From Antitrichia curtipendula (Eukaryota; Streptophyta; Bryopsida; Hypnales; Leucodontaceae): DNA of 64,000 bases. Under the pieces are notes generated by a model. The model did not search any database and was not told where the DNA came from. It worked only from the letters and a program-made list of their open reading frames with translations. Shown here in pieces: positions 10,965 through 19,409 of this stretch (position 1 is the first letter of the stretch; each line of letters opens with the position of its first letter). The stretch lies in the NCBI GenBank assembly GCA_951230915.1, contig OX579633.1, positions 7,786,145-7,850,144 of the forward strand, read 5' to 3'. Both the position numbers and the translations under genes were made by a program.

Positions 10965-11680
10965 TTACGTTGAAGCTGAATTGTGATAACCGTCGAAGCA
11001 GATTGCTCAAAACAACTGAAGCTGCGAAAGTGGAGATTCTAAAATTTGATTCTAACTTGAAGTCACACTTCGCCATGGCCACCTGGGAGAAAGATCATGC
11101 AAGCTTCTCTGCACTGCCATTCTAGATCTCTCTCTACTTTGCTAGACTAGGAGCAACTCTGACATGAGCCCTTGCCAATTTGGCTTTACGTCGAAGCGGA
11201 ATTGCAGAAGCGATCGAAGCAGATTACTCAAACAACTGAACCTGCGAAAGAGGAGAATCTATAGTTGGGGTCTGAATTGAATTCACGATGCGTCATGGCC
11301 ATCCGAGATGACGCTCAACCAACCTTGTCTGCACTTCCGTTCTCCATGTCTCTCTACTTCAGAACTCTACTCCGTCAGACTTGGAGGAACTCTTCACATG
11401 ACCTGCAAAACCATCAAAGACTGAAGCGGGAACACTGGTACGTTTAAATAACTTTTAACCCTTCATTGCCATTTCTACTACTTCACATTGAAGCCGAATT
11501 GTGAGAGCCTTTCGAAGCAGATTGCTCAAGCAACTGAAAGCTACGAAAGAGCAGATTCTAGAATCGAACTCTAAAATTGAAGAAACCCTTCGCCATGGCC
11601 AATCAGTTTGGAAGCTCCAGCAAACAGAATTGCCCTCACATCTCCGTCTCCATCTCCATCGCTCTCCTAAACCAGACTTC
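10965..11680. repeat. Triplicated block upstream of F-box gene
   Basis: Three diverged direct copies begin near 10969, 11187 and 11484. Each holds 'gttgaagc.gaattgtg'-like text, 'tcgaagcagattgctcaa', 'aactgaa.ct.cgaaag' and a 'cgccatggcca'-like motif. Unit length varies from about 220 to 300 bp. The block lies just 5' of the minus-strand F-box gene and may carry its promoter and leader; the copies hold no long open frame. Confidence 0.75.
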
Positions 11681-11816
11681 GAGCTCCTTTTATCACAGGA
11701 CCATGAAAAAGAATGACACCGCACTCAGCTGGAACAGTAGGACAATAGAAACGAACAGATTGAGACACTGAGTTGGGGAAAATCTGTTAGCGCTCATTAG
11801 AATCGGTCAGACAGGA

Positions 11817-12074
11817 ATGCTGTTGCTGATAGGTGCCCCTGAACTAGAAGAAGTTGATTACCTGAGTGAGCAGCAGGACAGCACTATCCAGACAGGGATG
11901 GCTACGTCAGAGTGGCAGATGATGCAGCGCGTTTCAGGCACAATGTCTGCGGACCAAACAAGCAAGCGAAATGGAGCTCCAATTAGCTTCGCGGAGGGAG
12001 ATCAGGTGGGCCTGACAACTCCACACATGTCTGCTGCCACATTGTACTTTCCACTCATCAACCGTATAATGTAG
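11817..12074 (+). pseudogene. Possible Ty3-type integrase C-terminal fragment
   Basis: An 85-residue frame includes SADQTSKRNGAPISFAEGDQV followed by LTTPHM. This resembles the integrase tail of Ty3/gypsy retrotransposons, where a lysine/arginine-rich stretch precedes F..GD.V.LST..L. No reverse transcriptase or protease remains nearby and no LTRs were found, so it could equally be chance. Note that the frame starts at an ATG that need not be biological. Confidence 0.25.
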
Positions 12075-12148
12075 TATCAACCGTACAGTAGAGAATCCTA
12101 CGTTATAAGTTTTAGGGACCTGAACCTTTGTCTTGTACTCATCTACTA

Positions 12149-12558
12149 AGGTAGTGTGCTCTATAAGCACCCATCTTCTTGAAACCGCCCCTATTATTAG
12201 GTGAAGAATGGAGATGGGGTGATCCTTAAATGGACCAGTTTAGCAATTGAATGCATTGAGGAAAAATTGTTTTTCTATTGCAAGAGCCAATCATTGTCTT
12301 TGATTTCTGCACATCTCTTTACAAGTTGCAAGTAGACAGATTTTGGAAGACCTATGGTCACAAATAGGTGCCTATGCCCTGAATCTTTGAAAATTCATAA
12401 GTAATTAAAAAATGCTTGGAAAAATACAAAACCACTTGTGTTAGGTACCACATCCATTTTCCTTTCTCTGAAAAATGATCCAACAATATTTTCGTCCACG
12501 AAAGCCTGTGAGAAAGGCGGACCAGCCCTTAAATGGTCGCTTTAAGAGCATACTACCT
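12149..12558. mobile_element. TA-type MITE, long subfamily (410 bp)
   Basis: Ends AGGTAGTGTGCTCTATAAGC and GCTTTAAGAGCATACTACCT with TA flanks at 12147-12148 and 12559-12560. It is nearly identical along its length to 28544-28946 and, inverted, related to 55541-56848 and 60390-60800. TTAA at 12226-12229 is the unoccupied counterpart of the insertion at 55867. Non-coding. Confidence 0.9.
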
Positions 12559-12903
12559 TACAGTCTTTTTTTTTTGGGTGTGTGTGTGTGTCTCTTGAAT
12601 CTGCATAGAGGCATAAAATCCAAAATCTTTGGTTTAAGGTAGGCTACATGCAATTTCTTTAATGCGAAAAATATGGCTACAAAAATAAAGATGTGGAACT
12701 CATTTGGCAACATTCACAATATCCAAGAGTAGAACAAATGGCACTACCAAAAGACATTTGGAGTTGGTCTTGGCATAGCACAAAAAAGTTTGGACTCAAA
12801 TTGTGGCACATTCTTGTTTTTCTATAGTAAAATAGTGGCACTATAATAAACTTGTGAAAGTATATAAGGCACAACTATATATATCTCAATGCAAAAGTAG
12901 AAC

Positions 12904-13690
12904 CTATAAGCTGGCTTGGCCATATCTGCCTTGTTGTAGAAAGCATTCATCATATGGAAAAGTCTCCAAGGTATAAACATTTTGAGTGTGCATCCCAACT
13001 ACCAAACTAAGATTGCCATCTACCAATCGATTCCTCAATCGATCTTTGAGAAAAATGAGAGAAGAAAAGCATCTCTCATCTTCAATAGACCCAAGTACAT
13101 GGATTATGGCAATTTCAGCTAGTTTCACATACTCAGACATATTCTTGGCTAGAGTATTGTTAGCATTTAGCATTTGTCAAAGGCAAGTGAGTGGATTTAC
13201 TTTGCCTAAAGAATCCATAGTTGCAGCAACATTTGAAATCATAGCCATTTTGAAGAGAGGTTGTTGGAGCTCTAATTCAAAAAGGTCCAATAGTGTAGGG
13301 ATGAGACGCTTATCTTGATCCTTTCCCATCCATTGAGCCTCTCCATATAAATTCTTAAACACATCAAGATGCTTACGAAATGATATCTTTGGAGTTGACT
13401 CTTGCAACCAGTATTGTGGGTATACCACTCCAAGAGCATCCATGACGGTTTGGACATGAAATCTTGACTTCAATTCTACAATCAACTGCTCTGTTGCTAC
13501 TACATAATATAATGAAATAATGCACATCAGCCATGAGTCAAAAAAATAGATAAATACTTATTAGCAAAACTCAAGTAGATGTCTAAAAAAAATGGAAGGT
13601 AAAGTTATTGCATACCTTTATATTGTGCCTTCACATCAAAGATAATTGAAGCCCATTCTTCACAGCTAACCTTCTCACCATCATGGTGAG
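12904..13690 (-). pseudogene. hAT-family transposase C-terminus, broken
   Basis: Reading minus strand, an exon from about 13690 (HHDGEKVSCEEWASIIFDVK...) ends at a GT near 13618, and a second exon from about 13505 reads ATEQLIVELKSRF...VMDALGVVYPQYWLQ. One TGA at 13177-13179 interrupts the frame; beyond it the same frame gives SIEDERCFSSLIFLKDRLRN followed by RL...NL, the hAT dimerisation signature (normally S.ERGFS...K...RN.L). Such proteins resemble those related to ZNF862/KIAA1586-type domesticated hATs. The DDE core is missing, so this is a truncated remnant. The GT-AG intron is inferred by eye. It could be a degraded domesticated gene rather than a transposon. Confidence 0.75.
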
Positions 13691-13699
13691 TTGGAATCT

Positions 13700-14435
13700 A
13701 ACTTAGGACGCATTGATGGCTACAGAAGAAGATTAAACTAAACAAGCAATGGCACTCAAAATGTATAAGTATGCAAAGGACTGGGGAAAATAGTGATTGA
13801 CAGTTTGTTATACTTGGCACTCATTCATCATCAAAGAAGAGATGTTGGCTACAAGGGCAATCTATTAGTCTTCAGATGGTTGACACTTGGCAATGTTGAA
13901 GTTTATAGGGGTGCAAGTGGCAGACTATATCTGGCCCCAAATGGACATGGGTTGGCTAGTTTTGATTCAAATATGGCATGTGCTTATTGTGTGATGGTGC
14001 ACTTTTGACATGTGCATGCCATTTTTATCTAGTAATTTTTGAAAGGCCCGGTGCTATGCTTGAAATTATGGTGGAATTAGGCATTTAAATGCCCAATTAA
14101 AAAACAGTGATCTACTAGTATTCTTATACTCGATTCTCAAGCAACAAAGTTGGTCGTAAGCATGATATGGTTACATGTCGGTGCTCACTGATCTTTGAAT
14201 TAAAGGAAAATGGGATTATCTGCTGCCGGTTGCCTGTCACTTACATAACATTCAAGAGCTATGAGAGCAGCTGCCTTTCCTCTGACGGAATGATGTGGAA
14301 TATTCCACACCCAACATTAGCTAATAAGCCACGCGTCAATAATGTCAGACTTCTACTCAGTGCCAAGGTCATGACTGCACAATCGGGTTACAATCGGGTT
14401 ACTGGGAAATTGTACACAAAAAATAGCTTTAAACA
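13700..14435. other. Intergenic DNA, nothing recognised
   Basis: Short frames only, none with recognisable domains. A 16-bp perfect palindrome TGTGGAATATTCCACA lies near 14294 and recurs near 5799; its meaning is unknown. Confidence 0.5.
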
Positions 14436-14437
14436 TA

Positions 14438-14657
14438 AGGTAGAGGCACCTAATGGCATCCCTAAACCCAATGGTGTCCCTTTCTAGGAAGGGGCATCAT
14501 TTCAGAACCTAAATGTAGACATACCAAACATAACTTATTATTTTCTGACTGAAATAATAAGCCATGTATGGTCCGCCTAGAATTGCATTTCAGAATGACG
14601 CCCCTTCCTAGAAAGAGACGCCATTGGGTACAGGGATGCCATTAGGTGCCTCTACCT
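14438..14657. mobile_element. TA-type foldback MITE (220 bp hairpin)
   Basis: The two halves are inverted complements over nearly the whole length: AGGTAGAGGCACCTAATGGC at the left pairs with GCCATTAGGTGCCTCTACCT at the right, with further pairing through 'cccaatgg', 'tttctaggaaggggc' and an inner 'cttattattt / aaataataag' stem. TA flanks at 14436-14437 and 14658-14659. No coding content. Transcription in either direction would give a long hairpin RNA. Confidence 0.9.
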
Positions 14658-14910
14658 TATTACAATCAATTCATTCAGGTCAAAAATTTCACTGTTTGAA
14701 TTCCGTCACATTGCTTTGCAAGCCATTCATGTTCTGTGATTTGGAATTAGAAGACAATTACTTATACACATATGGGGTGGTAGGAGGTAGAACAACCCAT
14801 GTGGGATATGTAATTTAAAGTTTGTAATTTCTCAACCGCTCACAGTTAACCCTTTAACGACCCGGTCGATGACTGATTACTCAAACTGACAGATTTTCAT
14901 CAATAGCAGA

Positions 14911-15365
14911 CTACACTAAAGATGATATTTAGTGTTGAGTGACATTTAGTGTTTTTACCCCCCTACTAGCTACAACACTAAATCTGAACTTGTCCACAAT
15001 TAGTGTTAGACTTGAATGTGCCGGCTGCAAACTTCAGAGCCTTGTAACTTTTGCAAAAATTCTTCAAATAAGGAAAATGAGATGTTTTTCGGCATCTACA
15101 AAAACTGTAGATGCCGAAAAACATCTCATTTTACTGATTTGAAGAATTTTTGCAAAAGTTACAAGGCTCTGAAGTTTGCAGCCGCCTAACCCTAATCGGT
15201 CCGATTCTGTCCGTGAACAGTGATATTCCGTCTGATATGACAACTCTGGTTCACATTTAGTGTTTGAATTGACATTTAATGTTACTTACTTTCATAGGGT
15301 AATTGGCTTTTAGTGTATGCCTTCGTATTTAGTGTACAAGACACTAAATATCATCTTTAGTGTAG
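14911..15365. mobile_element. Foldback element with ATTTAGTGT subterminal repeats
   Basis: Perfect 25-bp inverted ends (first 20: CTACACTAAAGATGATATTT) at 14911-14935 and 15341-15365. The motif ATTTAGTGT or its complement recurs several times next to both ends, like subterminal binding repeats of CACTA or hAT transposases. The centre is a long hairpin (15023-15183). Superfamily unresolved: the end could be CACTA-type or TA-flanked. Confidence 0.8.
15023..15183. repeat. Long near-perfect hairpin (78-nt arms)
   Basis: The left arm begins GGCTGCAAACTTCAGAGCC and the right arm ends GGCTCTGAAGTTTGCAGCC. The arms pair continuously except a short mismatch block (aagg versus cagt context), with a loop of about five bases near 15103. 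A transcript would be a good Dicer-like substrate, but expression is not shown. Confidence 0.9.
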
Positions 15366-15680
15366 CTATTAAGAGCAAGTCCACAGCTGACTCCCCAAAC
15401 AGGGATGTCAAGTGGGCGCTTGGCTTGTGGATATTTCATCAAACTTGACATTTGATGAATTACTTTTTCAAATCAAATTGTCAATGTATTTTCAAGCTAC
15501 GCGACTAATGCTAGGATGATCTGAATGAATTAAATGTAAAAAAATTTACATTTAATCTTCTAGCATGGTCTCCTTGCTTGAAAAGTCATATGTAAAATTT
15601 TACATTTAATCAATGAAAAATCAAAAAGCTTTAGAAGTATGCTTCAAAGATAATCTAAATAGGAATTGAGAGTCTCAGGA

Positions 15681-15874
15681 GGGAAGAAAATCTCTCTATA
15701 TACACATGGGGGTGGTAGGAGGAGGAACAACCCATGTGGGATAAGTCACTTAGAATGAGAAGGAACTTCACCATGAATGAATAGTGAAGCTCCTTCTCAT
15801 TCTAAGTGACTTATCCCACATGGGTTGTTCCTCCTCCTCCTACTTCCATGTGTATATAGAGAGATTCTCTTCCC
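15681..15874. repeat. Family A hairpin (about 194 bp, foldback)
   Basis: Begins GGGAAGAAAATCTCTCTATA and ends TATAGAGAGATTCTCTTCCC. Inside, 'acccatgtgggataagtcac' pairs with 'gtgacttatcccacatgggt', and the loop is near 15777. Its terminal sequence is a family A end, so two head-to-head family A ends form an inverted pair. Nested in the 14850-17144 element. Confidence 0.9.
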
Positions 15875-15978
15875 AAAGTTAGCAAAGCAAGTTTGCTATC
15901 GTCATCCTCTACTATTCTGAACACAATGGGAAGAATCACTTCAATGCGTTTGAAGTTAAATTTTTTTAGCCATGTTAA

Positions 15979-16945
15979 CCCTAGACCGCCCATGGCCGTT
16001 TTGGGTAAAAAGCATCCTAGCTTTTGAAGTGCTATAAATCTAAATGTGACTAAGTAATAAAGATCTTAACCGTACAATCATGTAGTACATATTGTAGATG
16101 TCATAGATCAAATTTGACGTCATTTGACCGTGTAGATTGCAAGATTATAATGTTTTAGTGTTGAAAAAGAATGCTGAAATTTTCCTAAAAACAAATTTAA
16201 GGCCAAATTTGATTTCTAAACCTAATTAAATGAAAAAACTTTAAACTACAAATTGATTCAAAACCAGGATACAAACACATTGGTGAAAAAAAATATCATT
16301 CAATTGACCTAATGTGTTTGCAAAATGGCTTGCAAATGTCAAAAAAAGGCAAGAAAAGTTGCAAAAAACACATCTTCGGCTGAAACTCCTTCTACTAAAA
16401 TGCTTCTCAGTCATTCATAAAATTTTGGATTGATATGAAAATTCAGCCACACAAACTAGACTAGTATGCGCAACTTTTACAAATTTTTTTTTATTGAAAA
16501 CGGACATTTTATGAAGAAGATACAAGCTGCCAAAGTTCACTATAGTCCATAAATGGCAGGATTTAGAATTTAGAATTGCTTCCAAACATTCAAAACAACT
16601 TGGATTGACATGAAAATTTCACCACAATAACTAGAATTCGAGGGAAACACAACCCAACAAATTTTATTGACATTGAACATTGGATGAAGGAGGTACAAGA
16701 CCCCGAAGTTGCAGCCATGAAGTGCACTATGGTTAATCAAATTGAGCCTGTGAACTTTGATTGGCTTCCAAAAAATCATTACCTCTTGGATTGATCTGAG
16801 AATTTTACCACACAAATTAGAAGAAAAGGCGCAACTTTACCAACAAGTTTTTTTGAATTTGGACATCGGATGCAAAAGTTACAGTACTTTGAATTTAACT
16901 TAAAACTATGTGAGGACACTTTTTGTCCTCTTGGGCAGTCTAGGG
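15979..16945. mobile_element. TTAA-flanked element, third subfamily (967 bp)
   Basis: TTAA at 15975-15978 and 16946-16949 flanks ends CCCTAGACCGCCCA and TGGGCAGTCTAGGG; similarity continues into AAAAAG..TCC / GGA..CTTTTT. The first seven bases CCCTAGA match the published insect piggyBac terminus as I recall it. The interior has a tandem repeat (16424-16900) and no transposase frame. It sits inside the 14850-17144 element, so it is younger. Confidence 0.85.
16424..16900. repeat. Three-copy direct repeat, about 180-bp unit
   Basis: 'ttggattga' starts at 16424, 16600 and 16786, each followed by a variant of 'gaaaatttcaccacac..actag', 'gcaactttacc' and 'gacat..gatgaa..aggtac'. Units have diverged considerably. 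It makes up much of the 15979-16945 element. Confidence 0.75.
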
Positions 16946-17144
16946 TTAAAGGTTGAGATTTGTTAGAACTTAGCAATTTTTAAAATCATCACAATTTGAT
17001 TTTAAAACTCAAAGCAATTTCTACTCTGAAGTTGGCCTCACAGGCCCAGTCACAGTCTCTCCGTAGCTTGGGGGGCTTGCTCTAATGAAATTGCGTCAGT
17101 TTCACACTTTCTCGTAACTTGTCATCGACTTGGTCGTTAAAGGG

Positions 17145-17555
17145 TTAAGTCTAAAGTAGGAATTGTGTTAAAACTATAATTTCAGACCTCATTTAGGCAT
17201 AGTAAAATAACTTTTTCCAAAATACTTTGAACTAAAATAAGTTGGAGAATCAATTTAAATTTCATCTCCAAAAATCCGTTTGAGATTTAAATCTTCCACT
17301 CAAAAGTTATAGACAAATTTCATCGAGGGGTTTGAAAGGATTTTTTGTTGACATTTTCATACATCCTCTCTGAAATTTGTCCATAACTTTTGATTGGAAG
17401 ATCTAAATATAAAATGGATTTTTGGAGATGAAACTTAGCTTGATTCCACAACTTTTTTTAGTTCAAATGTTTTTAAAAAAAGGTATTCCACTATGCTTAT
17501 ATGAGGTCTGAAATTATAATTTTAACACAATTTCTACTTTAGACTTAATTATGAG
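17145..17555. repeat. Large inverted repeat core of family A
   Basis: The left arm (about 17145-17335) begins 'ttaagtctaaagtaggaa' and the right arm (about 17365-17555) ends 'ctactttagacttaa'. Between them 'tttcagacctcatttaggc' pairs with 'gcttatatgaggtctgaaat'. Arms are about 90 percent complementary by eye. It is the interior of the foldback element whose left end is displaced to 14750-14845. Confidence 0.85.
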
Positions 17556-17799
17556 CGGTTGAGAAATTACAAACTCTAAATTACATATCCCACATGGGTT
17601 GTTCTATCTCCTACCACCCCAAGTGTACATAAAGAGTTTCTCTTGACGACAAAAAAAATTAAATTAAGTTATTGATGGCAAATGGTTAGATTTCATTGGT
17701 ATATTACTCAGTGGATTCTTTGTTATTTGATAGACCATCTATCTTTATAATTATTTGTTTGTATATTTTGTCCTAGAATTAGCCAAAAAAATAAATCGC

Positions 17800-17960
17800 A
17801 CCATAAATGTACTGCCATTGTCTCGGTCCTGAAGGTTACATTAATAATATGTGGATGCATTTCGTGGATGAAGACTTCAGAGAGGCAAAGGTAGCCTCTC
17901 TGAAGGCTCTTGAATGTTATGTAAATTGCAGTCTACAACCTCCCACATTGAGTCTAAAAA
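17800..17960. repeat. Unoccupied relative of the 466/3865 insertion site
   Basis: This segment aligns with 430-469 joined to 3869-3965: 'actgcca', 'ttaca', TTAA (17841-17844), 'taat', 'tggatg', 'gtggatga', 'gcaaag' and 'aatgttatgta'. It shows the locus without the 3.4-kb element. The frame read here (FVDEDFREAK, then ALECYV) is partly preserved in the interrupted copy (FVDEDFGEEK, then AIECYV), hinting at an old coding origin. The product is not recognised. Confidence 0.65.
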
Positions 17961-18049
17961 GATCAAAATTTGATCTCAAGAGAGTTTGGCTCTTGCACCG
18001 TAAGTTAGAGATGATCTCTCCAGTGGGATATGTAGGGATATGCCAATGA

Positions 18050-18960
18050 AAGCATGCGTAGCTTTTGGTTTTAAATGCAAAAAATGATGGAAAGAGTACA
18101 CATATTACAGGATTTTCAAAGGTTTCCAAAAAGTCAATGCTTTTTTCCTACTCATGAATGCACAGATTATGGTGTCACCAATCTGACCCCATTGGGTTGT
18201 GTGGATGCTACCTGATATGGAAATTGGAGGAAGAAGAAGATTAGCGTTTCCACTTAGTTTGTGAGGTTATGACTTATAATAAACTTGAGCTACGTTTTCT
18301 GATACTTGTAACTCCTGTCTGCCGGGGATGATTATGAAATTTTGATTTGCTTTTGTATTTATGAAACTCAGTCTGTTGCATGGTTATGACATTCTGGTTG
18401 CATGAGAATTTGGTAACTGCATATTTTGTGATGCAGAGTCTGGGCGTATCAGTACCCGTTTGTTTCTGCCCACTTGAAGTGTTTAATTTCCAAAGCAACT
18501 CCTGAAGTCAAATGAATCAGGTGTTAAAAATGATATTCTCACATGTTCAGATCTGGTCGTGCCAGCACACGTCGAGTTAATTTATTTTGTGTGTAGGTCT
18601 ACTGTGGAAAGTGGACATGATTGCACAATCGAATTAGGAGGCGTTTTTGACTTGTTGTGTGCAAAATTTAGTTGTCCTGTCAATCTAAAACTTTGTTGGT
18701 GTGTCAAATGAATGGGGAGTATTTCATGCTCCTAGAATTGTCATGAAATTGTCCTTTTCAAAAGATACCAATAATGAGGGTCTTCGGGGGAAGAGTTCGT
18801 CATGTCATGCAGTCACGAGTGTGCGCTGGAGCACCTTGTAAGATGTCTTGTAAGATGTCTGCATTGCAACTTTCCACTTGGCACAACAAAATTGCAAAAT
18901 AATAGAACCTTTAAGTAAGTTACTGAATGGTTTTGGGGTGGCTTTCCAAAAGCACTTCAT
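18050..18960. other. Intergenic DNA, nothing recognised
   Basis: Mixed-composition sequence with no domain-bearing frames and no strong repeats. 'aagatgtcttgtaagatgtc' near 18840 is a local 12-bp duplication. Confidence 0.45.
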
Positions 18961-18963
18961 ATA

Positions 18964-19404
18964 AGGTAAACCTGCCCATTATGGTCAGATGACCCATAGT
19001 GGACATCTTATGACCCCATGATGGTTTTTCAGATCGCAATCAATATCTAACCTGACACCTATGGAGTGATTAGTGACCTCATTAGGAACATCCAATTTTT
19101 CAGTGTAAATCATTGTAAGAAGTGATTTTTCATGGCATTTCACATTAGAAATTATTGTGACCACTTTAGGTGATTAAGATGAGCATATTGGATACACTTT
19201 CTGTTGGTTATGGGGCCGCCTGTAGACCGTGTTGGGAAGATCACTTCAAAAATACATAACTAATTCACACTTTGTCTGAAAAATAAAATTTCAATTGCTC
19301 TCACTATTTCTCACACTTATCTTTGAGTGAGAAAAAATTTAAAATTTTTCAGCAATGGCATGAGGGCAGACTCGAAATTATGACCACAATGGGCTGATTT
19401 ACCT
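18964..19404. mobile_element. TA-type MITE (441 bp)
   Basis: Ends AGGTAAACCTGCCCATTATG and CAATGGGCTGATTTACCT, flanked by TA at 18962-18963 and 19405-19406. Inverted similarity continues with GGTCA/TGACC. A/T-rich interior without coding frames. This subfamily is single-copy in the window. Confidence 0.85.
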
Positions 19405-19409
19405 TATAC

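Larger units (their letters stand above)
14850..17144. mobile_element. TTAA-flanked element, second subfamily (2.3 kb)
   Basis: TTAA at 14846-14849 and 17145-17148 flanks inverted ends CCCTTTAACGACCCGGTCGA and TCGACTTGGTCGTTAAAGGG, extended by GATGAC/GTCATC. Element removal rejoins 'ccgctcacag' to TTAA and 'gtctaaag', which agrees with family A sequence rebuilt from its other arm (...gctcataattaagtctaaag). Hence TTAA was duplicated on insertion, as for piggyBac. It encloses at least three further inverted-repeat structures. No transposase frame. Confidence 0.85.
14750..17650. mobile_element. Foldback family A element hosting nested insertions
   Basis: The left end (14765-14845) holds 'ggggtggtaggaggt', 'aacccatgtgggatatgtaa' and 'tttctcaaccgctca'; the inverted partner is at 17546-17640. 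Between 17145 and 17555 lie two further inverted arms. Removing the TTAA element at 14850-17144 restores a foldback of about 600 bp. Ends of the same family occur at 5447, 6035, 15681 and 61495. Exact termini are uncertain. Confidence 0.7.

Noticed and set aside
14911..15365. Definite CACTA (En/Spm) call
   Set aside because: The end reads CTACACTAAAG; a 3-bp duplication is not visible and TA flanking is equally possible.
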